In this document: positions 1 to 7,114 of the stretch, one piece after another
Numbering within the stretch: position 1 is the first letter of the stretch
Layout: the number at the start of each line of letters is the position of its first letter
Origin: JBKBMT01 sp046295655
Lineage (GTDB): Bacteria > Pseudomonadota > Alphaproteobacteria > Rhodobacterales > Rhodobacteraceae
Length of the DNA stretch: 11,216 bases
Direction: 5' to 3'
NCBI GenBank assembly: GCA_046295655.1
Contig: JBKBMT010000077.1
Location: 1 to 11,216 of the forward strand
Program-made: the position numbers and the translations under genes
The notes under the pieces: model-generated
Databases searched by the model: none
Seen by the model: the letters and a program-made list of their open reading frames with translations, nothing else
What the model was told of the DNA's origin: nothing

Positions 1-87
1 ATCAAGATTTCCGTGCTCATCGACCGGAAATATATGGAACTGGCCGTGCAGGCGCTGCATGATGCCTTCGGCCTCGACGAGGCCTGA
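1..87 (+). CDS. lysC: Aspartate kinase, C-terminal end (5' end outside window)
   Basis: An open frame enters from the left edge and stops at TGA 85-87, giving 28 residues that begin IKISVLIDRKYMELAVQALH and end DAFGLDEA. This looks like the last beta-strand and helix of the C-terminal ACT regulatory domain of bacterial aspartate kinase. That enzyme phosphorylates aspartate at the first step of the lysine, threonine, methionine and diaminopimelate pathways. The identification rests on this short tail and on the following ptsP gene, since lysC-ptsP is a familiar pair in Rhodobacterales. The kinase domain cannot be seen, so allosteric properties cannot be judged. The stop lies 16 bp before the ptsP start, which suggests one transcript. 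Confidence 0.75.
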   Translation: MKISVLIDRKYMELAVQALHDAFGLDEA

Positions 88-103
88 CCGACCGGCGGGG
101 GCC

Positions 104-2347
104 ATGCCCGAACGCAGCGAAAGCGAAAGCCGCAAGCTTCTGCGGCGGTTGCGTGAAACCCTCGCCTCGAAGGCCGAGGGTCAGGCGCGGCTAGACCGGA
201 TCGTGCGCCAGATCGCGGAATCGATGGGCACCGAGGTCTGTTCGCTGTATCTGTTCCGCGATGCGGACACGCTGGAGTTGTGCGCGACGCAGGGCCTCAA
301 GGCCGAGGCGGTGCACAAGACACGGCTGAAGCTGGGCGAGGGGCTGGTCGGGCGGGTCGCCCGCAGCGCGACGCCGATCAACACCGGCGACGCGCCTTCC
401 GAACGCGGCTTCCGTTACATGCCCGAAACCGGGGAAGAGCTTTTCTCGTCCTTCCTCGGCGTTCCGATCCAGCGGGTGGGAGAGCGGCTGGGGGTTCTGG
501 TCGTCCAGTCCAAGGAAGCCCGGCAGTTCTCCGACGACGAGGTCTACGGGCTCGAGGTCGTCGCGATGGTGCTGGCCGAGATGACCGAGCTTGGCGCCTT
601 TGCCGGGGCGGCGGGCACGGTGGCGCGGGCGTTGCATACCCAGCCCCAGATGTTCCGCGGCGCCACCGGGCAGGAAGGCACGGCCGAAGGGCATGTCTGG
701 CTGCACGAGCCGCGCGTCGTCGTGACCAACCCCTTTGCCGACGACCCGGCGCGCGAGACCGAACGGATCCGCGCCGCTGTGGCGCAGTTGCGCGTTTCGG
801 TGGACGATCTGCTGTCGGCCGCGACGCTGGACAAGGAACAGCGGCAGGTGCTGGAAGCCTACCGGATGTTCGCCCAGTCCCGAGGCTGGCTGCGCCGCAT
901 GGAAGAGGACATCGCCCGCGGCCTGTCGGCCGAGGCGGCGGTGGAGAAGGAACAGGCGACTGCCCGCGCCCGCATGGAACAGGTGCCCGACGCCTATCTG
1001 CGCGACCGGTTGCACGATCTGGACGACCTGTCGAACCGTCTGCTGCGGATCCTGACCGGCCAGGGCAATGACACCGGTGCCGAGATGCCGCCAGATCCGG
1101 TGCTCGTGGCGCGCAACATCGGGCCCGGCGAACTGCTGGAATACGGCCGCAAGCTGCGCGGGGTGGTGCTGGAGGAAGGCTCGGTCGGCAGCCATGCGGC
1201 GATCGTGGCGCGGGCACTGGCGATCCCGCTGGTCATCCACGCCGACCGCATCACCACCGAAGCGCTGAACGGCGATCACATCCTCGTCGACGGGGATCAG
1301 GGCGTCGTGCACCTGCGGCCCGAGGACACGGTTGCGGCAGCCTTCCGCGACAAGATCGCGATGCAGGCCAAGGCCCAGGAACGCTATGCGAGCCTGCGCA
1401 ACCTGCCCGCCGAGGCGAAATGCGGCACCCGGATCGCGCTGCACATGAACGCCGGGCTGATGGCCGACCTGCCCAGCCTGCAAGGGTCGGGTGCCGAGGG
1501 CGTGGGCCTGTTCCGCACCGAATTGCAGTTCCTCGTCCGGTCGAACGTCCCGCGGCGCAGCGAACTTGCCGCCCTCTACGCGCGGGTGATGGATTCGGCC
1601 AGGGGCAAGCGTGTTGCCTTCCGCACCCTCGACATCGGCTCGGACAAGGTCCTGCCCTACATGAAGCCGCAGGACGAGCCCAACCCGGCGATGGGATGGC
1701 GGGCGATCCGGGTCGGGCTGGAGAAGCCGGGTGTGCTGCGCATGCAGCTTCAGGCGCTGATCCGGGCGGCGAAGGGCAGGCCCCTGACCGTGATGTTCCC
1801 CTTCGTCACCGAACCGCAGGAATTCGACGCGGCCCGCGATCACCTGCTCCGCACGCTCGACCACGAGGCCCGGCTTGGCGGGGTGCTGCCCGAGCGGCTG
1901 GAGGTCGGCGTGATGCTGGAGACCCCGAGCCTTGCCTTCGCGCCGCCGGGCTTCTTCGGCCGGGTCGATTTCGTCTCGATCGGCGGCAACGACCTCAAGC
2001 AGTTCTTCTTTGCCGCCGACCGCGAGAACGAACGCGTCCGGCGCCGCTACGACACGCTGTCCTCGGCCTTCCTGACCTTCCTTCGGCTGGTGGTGAACCG
2101 CTGCGAGGATGCCGGCACGCCGCTCTCCTTCTGCGGCGAGGATGCCGGCCGGCCGGTCGAGGCGCTTGCCTTCGCCGCGATGGGCCTCCGGACACTCTCG
2201 ATGCGGCCGGCCTCGATCGGCCCGGTGAAGAGCCTGATACGGCGGGTCGACCTGCAGGAGGCTCGGGCAGTGATCGAGGAATCGATCTCGCGGGGGGATC
2301 CCTCGGTGCGGTCCGCGCTGACCGAATGGCTGGTGGCGCAGGACTGA
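104..2347 (+). CDS. ptsP: Phosphoenolpyruvate-protein phosphotransferase, nitrogen PTS enzyme I (EI-Ntr)
   Basis: The 747-residue product is a cytoplasmic enzyme that takes phosphate from PEP onto a histidine and passes it to NPr, the first step of the regulatory nitrogen PTS. Domains, numbered from this start: GAF sensor at about 26-155; PEP-utiliser N-terminal helical domain at about 190-315; swivelling phosphohistidine domain with EGSVGSHAAIVAR, whose His is residue 364; and a PEP-binding TIM barrel from about 440, with GAEGVGLFRTEL at 463-474, LDIGSDK, and SFCGEDAG holding the expected active-site Cys at 677. The GAF domain separates it from sugar-PTS enzyme I. I chose ATG 104 because in-frame ATGs at 59 and 62 lie inside lysC and would add a low-complexity leader. 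The ribosome site before 104 is only a G-rich run. The 16-bp gap to lysC implies cotranscription. The family role is coupling nitrogen status to transport and regulation; the ligand of this GAF domain cannot be read from sequence. Confidence 0.95.
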   Translation: MPERSESESRKLLRRLRETLASKAEGQARLDRIVRQIAESMGTEVCSLYLFRDADTLELCATQGLKAEAVHKTRLKLGEGLVGRVARSATPINTGDAPSERGFRYMPETGEELFSSFLGVPIQRVGERLGVLVVQSKEARQFSDDEVYGLEVVAMVLAEMTELGAFAGAAGTVARALHTQPQMFRGATGQEGTAEGHVWLHEPRVVVTNPFADDPARETERIRAAVAQLRVSVDDLLSAATLDKEQRQVLEAYRMFAQSRGWLRRMEEDIARGLSAEAAVEKEQATARARMEQVPDAYLRDRLHDLDDLSNRLLRILTGQGNDTGAEMPPDPVLVARNIGPGELLEYGRKLRGVVLEEGSVGSHAAIVARALAIPLVIHADRITTEALNGDHILVDGDQGVVHLRPEDTVAAAFRDKIAMQAKAQERYASLRNLPAEAKCGTRIALHMNAGLMADLPSLQGSGAEGVGLFRTELQFLVRSNVPRRSELAALYARVMDSARGKRVAFRTLDIGSDKVLPYMKPQDEPNPAMGWRAIRVGLEKPGVLRMQLQALIRAAKGRPLTVMFPFVTEPQEFDAARDHLLRTLDHEARLGGVLPERLEVGVMLETPSLAFAPPGFFGRVDFVSIGGNDLKQFFFAADRENERVRRRYDTLSSAFLTFLRLVVNRCEDAGTPLSFCGEDAGRPVEALAFAAMGLRTLSMRPASIGPVKSLIRRVDLQEARAVIEESISRGDPSVRSALTEWLVAQD

Positions 2348-2373
2348 CTGACCGCGCCACCGTCCCCGGCTCC

Positions 2374-2387
2374 GGCGGCCAGCCGCC
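2374..2387. terminator. GC hairpin between convergent ptsP and msrB, possible bidirectional terminator
   Basis: GGCGGC at 2374-2379 pairs with GCCGCC at 2382-2387. In practice this is a 5-bp stem with a 4-base loop. It lies in the 61-bp gap between the ptsP stop (2347) and the msrB stop (2409), where both transcripts would end. There is no T-run on either side, so it is not a classical intrinsic terminator. Short GC dyads are common by chance in DNA this rich in GC. Confidence 0.35.
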
Positions 2388-2408
2388 ACGCCCTGCCGGA
2401 CGTCGGCA

Positions 2409-2810
2409 TCAGTCCCCCTCGGCCGGTTCGAAACGGAGCGCGACGCCGTTCATGCAATAGCGCAGACCCGTCGGCGCCGGCCCGTCCGGAAAGACATGGC
2501 CGAGATGCGCCGCGCAAGTCGCGCAATGAACTTCGGTCCGGCGCATGAAGAAGCTGCGGTCTTCGCGCGTGCCGATGGCATCGGGGTCGATCGGGGCCCA
2601 GAACGAAGGCCAGCCGGTGCCGCTTTCGTATTTCTGTGCCTGGTCGAACAGCGGCGCATCGCAGCAGACGCACCGGAACGTGCCGGGAACCTTGGGAAAA
2701 TTGTCATGCGTCCCGGGGCGCTCGGTGGCATGGCGCCGCGTCACCCGATAGGCCAGATCGGACAGCATCGCGCGCCATTCCTCGTCCGTGCGCACCACCT
2801 TCTCGCGCAT
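2409..2810 (-). CDS. msrB: Peptide methionine (R)-S-oxide reductase
   Basis: The 133-residue protein reduces methionine-R-sulfoxide in oxidised proteins, normally with thioredoxin as donor. It is a complete single-domain SelR/MsrB protein. It has the zinc-site pairs C47-x-x-C50 and C96-x-x-C99, the conserved SGTGWPSF at 63-70, GHVF at 104-107, and the catalytic cysteine C119 in RYCMNG. There is no signal peptide, so it should be cytoplasmic, and there is no fused MsrA domain. The start at 2810 is supported by an AAGGAG ribosome site (plus-strand 2821-2826) at somewhat long spacing (10 nt). Another ATG at 2820 is in a different frame. The gene is divergent from olsB and convergent with ptsP. 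It is probably transcribed alone, and nothing visible indicates an oxidative-stress operator. Confidence 0.96.
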   Translation of the reverse strand: MREKVVRTDEEWRAMLSDLAYRVTRRHATERPGTHDNFPKVPGTFRCVCCDAPLFDQAQKYESGTGWPSFWAPIDPDAIGTREDRSFFMRRTEVHCATCAAHLGHVFPDGPAPTGLRYCMNGVALRFEPAEGD

Positions 2811-2856
2811 TTCCGCTCATCTCCTTCTCAGACCGTCGCGTGACCGACATATCTTG

Positions 2857-2865
2857 TGTGATAAT
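2857..2865 (+). promoter_or_regulatory. Candidate extended -10 promoter for olsB
   Basis: TGTGATAAT matches the extended -10 pattern TGnTATAAT with one change. It lies 56 bp before the olsB start in the msrB-olsB divergent gap. No -35 is seen at normal spacing; a GTGACC at 2840-2845 is too close, with a spacer of 14. It is one of few AT-rich spots in the region. Confidence 0.4.
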
Positions 2866-2909
2866 CGCGTTCGGCAAGGGTGCTGCGGTGAGCCCGCGGC
2901 CCCGGGATC

Positions 2910-2914
2910 GGAGG
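2910..2914 (+). promoter_or_regulatory. Ribosome binding site of olsB
   Basis: GGAGG lies 7 bases before ATG 2922 and fixes that codon as the start of olsB. Confidence 0.75.
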
Positions 2915-2921
2915 TGCCGGG

Positions 2922-3656
2922 ATGCAGTCTTTGCGCAAGGGCCGATATGTCGCCCGTTTCGCCGAAAGCAGCAGCGATATCCTGGCCGCACAGGGGTTGC
3001 GGCATCTGTGCTTCCGCGGGGGGGGCGGGCTGGACGCCGATCCCTTCGACGAGATCTGCCGCCACGTCCTTGTCGAGGATGCAGCGGACGGCCGGCTGCT
3101 GTGCTGCTTCCGCCTCATGCATCTGAACGCGGGCTGCGAGATCTCGCGCAGCTATTCGGCGCAATACTACGATCTCTCGGCGCTCGAGGCCTATGACCGT
3201 CCGATGGTCGAGATGGGGCGGTTCTGCATCCACCCCGACGTGCACGACCCCGACGTGCTGCGCATCGCCTGGGGCCTTCTGACCCGTTTCGTCGATGCCG
3301 AGGACGTGGGGATGCTGTTCGGCTGTTCCTCGTTCAAGGGGACCGAATCGGACCCCTATCTGGATGCCTTCGCGATGCTGAAGGACGGGCATCTGGCGCC
3401 GCGGCGCTGGTGGCCGCGGGTCAAGGCGCCCAGCGTGTTCCGGTTTGCCCGCCGCCTTGCCCGCCGCGACCCGGACAGGAAGCGCGCGACGCTGACCATG
3501 CCGCCGCTCCTGCGCAGCTATCTGATGCTGGGCGGCTGGGTTTCGGATCACGCCGTGGTCGACCGCGACCTGAATACCATGCACGTCTTCACCGGGCTCG
3601 AGATCGGCGCGATCCCGGAATCGCGTGCCCGGCTGCTGCGCGGCGTCGCCGGGTGA
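2922..3656 (+). CDS. olsB: L-ornithine N(alpha)-acyltransferase, ornithine lipid synthesis (OlsB type)
   Basis: The 244-residue protein belongs to the GNAT-like OlsB family (COG3176, sometimes mislabelled putative hemolysin). OlsB moves a 3-hydroxyacyl group from acyl carrier protein to the alpha-amino group of ornithine, giving lyso-ornithine lipid, which OlsA then acylates. Visible family landmarks are an N-terminal LRHLCF and FDEICRHVLVED segment (26-53), SAQYYDLS (79-86), EMGRFCIHPD at 97-106, LFGCSSFKGTES at 132-143, and a C-terminal MPPLLRSYLMLGGWVSDHAV block (193-212). There are no membrane helices, so it is a cytoplasmic or membrane-peripheral enzyme. The start has a strong GGAGG site. 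The gene is divergent from msrB, and its stop is 3 bp from the stop of the opposing acylase gene. Unlike many alphaproteobacteria, no olsA acyltransferase follows. Ornithine lipids are often raised under phosphate limitation, but I see no clear Pho box here. Confidence 0.85.
   Translation: MQSLRKGRYVARFAESSSDILAAQGLRHLCFRGGGGLDADPFDEICRHVLVEDAADGRLLCCFRLMHLNAGCEISRSYSAQYYDLSALEAYDRPMVEMGRFCIHPDVHDPDVLRIAWGLLTRFVDAEDVGMLFGCSSFKGTESDPYLDAFAMLKDGHLAPRRWWPRVKAPSVFRFARRLARRDPDRKRATLTMPPLLRSYLMLGGWVSDHAVVDRDLNTMHVFTGLEIGAIPESRARLLRGVAG
3628..3653. terminator. Inverted repeat at the olsB/acylase 3' junction
   Basis: CCCGGC at 3628-3633 and GCCGGG at 3648-3653 form a perfect 6-bp dyad with a 14-base loop. 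It ends just before the olsB TGA (3654-3656). The two convergent genes are only 3 bp apart, so any hairpin terminator must lie inside coding sequence, as this one does. There is no T-run and the support is weak. Confidence 0.25.
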
Positions 3657-3659
3657 GGC

Positions 3660-6116
3660 TCAGCGCGGCGAGAGCCGGGTAACGCCCGCCGCGCCGGCGC
3701 GCGCCAGTTCGGGGTCGAGCGACATCGGGATGTATTCGCCCCGCCGCCACAGATCGCCCAGATTGTCGTAGTGGCGGCTNNNNNNNNNNGACTGGCCGGT
3801 GGAGATGATGAACACCGACGAATCCGGGTCGGCAAAGTCGTAAACGCCACGATAGCCGGCACCGTGCACGTTCAGGAACGGCTGCTCCCCCCTGCCCTTG
3901 GTGCGGCCGCGCATCAGCGTGAAATCCCCGCCCGAGGTCGATTGCCGGATGTTCACGAAATGCCGGATCAGCGGCACTTCGCCCAGAACGGGATGATCGT
4001 GCGTCGCCTGATGCGCGTCGCCCCAGCGCCAGCTTTCGATGTTGGCGCCGTAACGTTCGGTCAGCCGCAGCAGCGCCTCGTCCAGCGCGATGCGCGCAAT
4101 CTCGGGGCAGGTCTCGACGGGGGAGGACTGGACGATGTCGCACCAGACCCCCGCGCCGTCGATGTTGCGGAACACGCGTTCCAGGAACACCGGGTCGATA
4201 TGGGTGAACTCGTCCGCGATCGGCCCCAGCTCGTCGCGGATCAGGCGGTCCTGAAGCGTGCGCGCCCAGGCCATCCAGATCAGCGGCTCGGGCAGGTGCT
4301 CGTTCATCTCGCCGTTCCATTCGGCCAGCATCGCCAGCGCCTGCTGACGCCGCCTTTCCGTCGTGCCTTCGGGCGCAGCATCGCCGGTGAACCACAGTTC
4401 CGCCCCGATCAGCGGCAGGACGGCGCGCGCCGCGCTCGACACGGTGTCGAGCTGCGCCTCGATGAAGCTGTCGCGCGTATGGACCTCGCGCACCCGCATC
4501 AGCCGGAGCCATCGGTGCACCCGGGTCGAATCGCCGTAAAGAAAGCTGACGTGTTCGGGGAATGGCCGGTCGATCGCCTTGTTGTTGGTATTGCCAAGGA
4601 TGCCGGTCTCGGGGTTCACGAAGCGCGGATTGACATCGTAGGGAAACATGCCCTGCCAGCGGTTCTCCGCCAGCCAGCCGGGTGCGGGGATCCGGCCCTG
4701 TGTCTGGTGCGCGGGGTCGCGGCGCGGCATCCGGCCGATCGTGACCATGGCGATGTTCTCGCGGTCCGCCATGGTCACGTTCTGGGCCGGCGCGACATAG
4801 AACGCGCCGGCGGCGATCCCCTCGTCCACCGAACCGGCGCGCATCAACCGCATGGCGGCGGTCATCGAGGTATCGGCGGGGTCGAGAAGCGTCCAGGACA
4901 GCGCTGCCACATGGCCCGCCGGCGTGATGCTGGCAAGGTCGTAATGCGTGCCGGGCAGGATCGGGCCGTTCTCGGACCAGCGCAGGGTCAGGGTCAGCGG
5001 CTCGGCGTCCTTGACGGTGACGATCGAGCGCCGCGTCTCGAACGGCTTCCATCCTTCGGGGGTCAGGTATTCCTCGGGATTGTCCGGGTTCAGCTTCTCG
5101 ATCAGCACGTCCTGATCGTCGAGATAGGCGGTGGTCAGCCCCCAGCCGAAGCGGTCCGACCGACCGGCAAGAACGATCGGCATTCCCGGGATCGTGCCGC
5201 CGATCACCCCGCCGGTGGAAAGCTCCAGCCGCGCCAGATACCAGATCGCGGGGGCGGTGAAGCCAAGATGGGGGTCGTTGGCCAACAGGGTGCCGGCCGC
5301 GGCGGAACGCCCCGGCATCGCCGCCCAGGCATTCGACGCCCCGGCAAAGGGCAGACGCGGAAACGGGCTGAGCCGATCCTCGGGGATGTCGAGGGCCGCG
5401 TGCCGCGGCGGCACCTCCGGGAACAGGGTGGCGAAATCCGGCAGGGCGGCGATGCCCTCGCCCGGTGGATCGGGCAGGATGTCCCGCAGCCGCTGCTCCG
5501 ACAGAAGGAGCGACAGCCGCGCGCGCTTCACCTCGGCTTCCAGATGCGCCGACAGCTGCACGCCCATGAGCTTGATGATGGCGATCGAATCGGCCGGCTG
5601 CCAGACGGCGATCTCGGGGCTGAACAGGAAGAACTCGGGCGCCCCGCGCCCCAGCGCGCCCTTGTTCACCTCGGCGATCCAGGCATTGACCCCGCGCGCA
5701 TAGGCCTCGAGCGCCTGGCGCGTATCCTCGTCCTGGGCGGCGACCGAAGTCAGCGCCAGACCGTAGAGGTCGAGCCGCCGCATCAGTTCGTCGATCCGGG
5801 CCGTGCGGGCGCCGAAGATCTCGGACAGCCGCCCCTGTGCCGTGCGCCGCAGCATCGTCATCTGCCACAGCCGGTCCTGGGCATGGGCAAAGCCGAGACC
5901 GAAGAACACGTCCGCATCGGTCTGCCCGAAGACATGCGGCACGTTCGAGGTCGTGCGCACGATCTCGACCTCGCCCGAGATCCCGTCCAGCCGGTAACTT
6001 GCGGAATAGTCGGGGATCGACCGGGTCAGGAAGACGTAGACAATGGCAAGGGCCAGTGCACCGATCACCACGAGACCGGTAAAGAGGCGGAGGAGCCAGC
6101 GGAAAGCGACAAGCAT
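3660..6116 (-). CDS. Penicillin acylase family (S45) Ntn hydrolase, membrane-anchored precursor
   Basis: The product is about 818 residues, with 10 undetermined bases. It belongs to the penicillin G acylase/acyl-homoserine-lactone acylase superfamily, whose members hydrolyse amide bonds after autocatalytic cleavage into alpha and beta chains. An N-terminal hydrophobic segment (about 7-30) would export or anchor it in the periplasm. The alpha-chain part carries YRLDGISGEVEIVRT, PHVFGQTDADVFFGLGFAHAQDRLWQ (60-85) and the helical RARLSLLL region. The predicted nucleophile is Ser261, in FAGASNAWA, followed by LLANDPHLGF, GLTTAYLDDQDV, and a C-terminal ISTGQ...SRHYDNL motif. The start at 6116 has a weak GAAGG site (plus 6123-6127). 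The gene is divergent from the dehydrogenase at 6197 and convergent with olsB. Substrate cannot be assigned: beta-lactam side chains, AHLs or other acyl amides are all possible. The frame stays open across the N run, so I do not call it a pseudogene. Confidence 0.92.
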   Translation of the reverse strand: MLVAFRWLLRLFTGLVVIGALALAIVYVFLTRSIPDYSASYRLDGISGEVEIVRTTSNVPHVFGQTDADVFFGLGFAHAQDRLWQMTMLRRTAQGRLSEIFGARTARIDELMRRLDLYGLALTSVAAQDEDTRQALEAYARGVNAWIAEVNKGALGRGAPEFFLFSPEIAVWQPADSIAIIKLMGVQLSAHLEAEVKRARLSLLLSEQRLRDILPDPPGEGIAALPDFATLFPEVPPRHAALDIPEDRLSPFPRLPFAGASNAWAAMPGRSAAAGTLLANDPHLGFTAPAIWYLARLELSTGGVIGGTIPGMPIVLAGRSDRFGWGLTTAYLDDQDVLIEKLNPDNPEEYLTPEGWKPFETRRSIVTVKDAEPLTLTLRWSENGPILPGTHYDLASITPAGHVAALSWTLLDPADTSMTAAMRLMRAGSVDEGIAAGAFYVAPAQNVTMADRENIAMVTIGRMPRRDPAHQTQGRIPAPGWLAENRWQGMFPYDVNPRFVNPETGILGNTNNKAIDRPFPEHVSFLYGDSTRVHRWLRLMRVREVHTRDSFIEAQLDTVSSAARAVLPLIGAELWFTGDAAPEGTTERRRQQALAMLAEWNGEMNEHLPEPLIWMAWARTLQDRLIRDELGPIADEFTHIDPVFLERVFRNIDGAGVWCDIVQSSPVETCPEIARIALDEALLRLTERYGANIESWRWGDAHQATHDHPVLGEVPLIRHFVNIRQSTSGGDFTLMRGRTKGRGEQPFLNVHGAGYRGVYDFADPDSSVFIISTGQXXXXSRHYDNLGDLWRRGEYIPMSLDPELARAGAAGVTRLSPR
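3780..3789. other. Run of 10 undetermined bases (N) inside the acylase gene
   Basis: Ten Ns interrupt codons 776-779 of the acylase, between the Gln of ISTGQ and the Ser of SRHYD. The codon at the edge reads TCN and so still encodes Ser. The frame is preserved on both sides. A run of exactly 10 may be a placeholder of unknown true length. Confidence 0.99.
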
Positions 6117-6130
6117 TAGGGGCCTTCGGG

Positions 6131-6147
6131 TTGACGCTGCCGGTCAA
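6131..6147. promoter_or_regulatory. TTGAC dyad in the acylase/dehydrogenase divergent gap
   Basis: TTGAC at 6131-6135 and GTCAA at 6143-6147 form a perfect inverted repeat around 7 bases, in the 80-bp gap between divergent starts at 6116 and 6197. Each arm resembles a sigma70 -35 element. No convincing -10 lies 16-18 bp away on either strand, so it could be an operator, part of a poor promoter, or chance. Confidence 0.25.
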
Positions 6148-6196
6148 GGTCGTAACTGTCGGGCACCGTAGCGGATGGGCGGACAGGGGGAAAGCC

Positions 6197-7072
6197 ATGG
6201 CGAAGGTTGCCTTTCTCGGACTTGGCGTCATGGGGTTTCCGATGGCCGGTCATCTGGCCGCCAAGGGCCATGAGGTGACGGTCTGGAACCGCACCGCCGC
6301 AAAGGCCGAAGCCTGGGTCGGCACGCATCGCGGCCGGGCGGCGCCGACCGCGGCGGACGCGGCGCGCGGAGCCGCGTTCGTGATGGCCTGCGTCGGCAAC
6401 GACGACGACCTGCGCGCGGTCTGCACCGGGCCCTCGGGCGCCTTCGAAGGCATGGACCGCGGCGCGGTCTTCGTAGACCACACCACCGTCTCGGCCCGGG
6501 TGACGCGCGAGATGGCGGCGGCCGCCGCGGGGCGCGGCCTCGGCTTTGTCGATGCGCCGGTCTCGGGCGGTCAGGCCGGGGCCGAGAACGGCGTGCTGTC
6601 GATCATGTGCGGCGGCGCGGCCGAACATTATGCCGCGGCAGAGCCGGTGATGGCCGCCTATGCCCGCATCTGCCGCCGGCTGGGCGACAGTGGCGCGGGC
6701 CAGATGGCGAAGATGGTCAACCAGATCGCCATTGCCGGGCTCCTTCAGGGGCTGGCAGAGGCCATGCTCTTCGCCCAGAAGGCCGGGCTCGACGGCGAGG
6801 CGGTGGTCGAGGTGATCAGCCAGGGTGCCGCCGGTTCCTGGCAGATGGCGAACCGCCACAAGTCGATGCTCGAGGACCGTTACGACTTCGGCTTCGCCGT
6901 GGACTGGATGCGCAAGGATCTGGCGATCTGCCTCGATACCGCCGACGAGATCGGTGCGCCGCTGCCCGGGACGGCGCTGATCGACCAGTATTACAAGGAT
7001 GTGCAGGCCCTTGGCGGCGGCAGATGGGACACGTCGTCGCTGATCGCCCGGCTGCGGGCGCTCGGCAGATAG
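6197..7072 (+). CDS. NAD(P)-dependent beta-hydroxyacid dehydrogenase (3-hydroxyisobutyrate / tartronate semialdehyde reductase family)
   Basis: The 291-residue cytoplasmic enzyme should interconvert a beta-hydroxy acid and its semialdehyde. The N-terminal Rossmann fold has GLGVMGFPMAGHL at 8-20 and VWNRT at 29-33; the NRT after beta-2 favours NADP(H). The substrate-binding block is FVDAPVSGGQAGAENG at 117-132. The catalytic lysine is K172 in GAGQMAKMVNQ. The C-terminal helical domain includes AAGSWQM, MRKDLAICLDTA and GGRWDTSSLI. The NQ after the catalytic Lys and the AGS-containing loop resemble tartronate semialdehyde reductase (GarR/GlxR) more than classical MmsB, but this does not settle the substrate. 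I use ATG 6197, preceded by an AGGGGG ribosome site and starting directly at the Rossmann strand. A possible start at 6131 would add 22 unlikely residues. It is divergent from the acylase and convergent with aspS, so no pathway partner is visible. Confidence 0.92.
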   Translation: MAKVAFLGLGVMGFPMAGHLAAKGHEVTVWNRTAAKAEAWVGTHRGRAAPTAADAARGAAFVMACVGNDDDLRAVCTGPSGAFEGMDRGAVFVDHTTVSARVTREMAAAAAGRGLGFVDAPVSGGQAGAENGVLSIMCGGAAEHYAAAEPVMAAYARICRRLGDSGAGQMAKMVNQIAIAGLLQGLAEAMLFAQKAGLDGEAVVEVISQGAAGSWQMANRHKSMLEDRYDFGFAVDWMRKDLAICLDTADEIGAPLPGTALIDQYYKDVQALGGGRWDTSSLIARLRALGR

Positions 7073-7114
7073 CCGGCGGCGCGGCGTCCGCCCGCCCCGG
7101 GGGCGGGGGCCGGC
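7072..7114. terminator. Very GC-rich nested dyad between convergent dehydrogenase and aspS genes
   Basis: The 42-bp gap is almost entirely G and C. GCCGGC at 7072-7077 can pair with GCCGGC at 7109-7114. Inside that, CCCGCC at 7091-7096 pairs with GGCGGG at 7102-7107 over a 5-base loop. The structure fills exactly the space between the two stop codons, which is consistent with a bidirectional terminator. No T-run follows it on either strand. Confidence 0.45.

Noticed and set aside
59..104. Earlier in-frame starts for ptsP at 59 and 62
   Set aside because: They lie inside lysC, have no ribosome site, and would add a leader that does not look like EI-Ntr. ATG 104 fits better.
191..2389. 732-codon open frame on the minus strand opposite ptsP
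   Set aside because: It is a shadow frame caused by high GC and strong codon bias in ptsP. It is Arg/His/Gly/Gln-rich with no recognisable domain, while the plus-strand product is a complete enzyme I.
3780..3789. Acylase as a frameshifted pseudogene
   Set aside because: The interruption is missing sequence data, and both flanks stay in the same frame with conserved motifs.
3771..6119. 782-codon plus-strand frame opposite the acylase, and an 880-codon minus-strand frame at 3589-6231
   Set aside because: Both are composition artefacts overlapping the acylase, which has full motifs, a membrane anchor and family length in its own frame.
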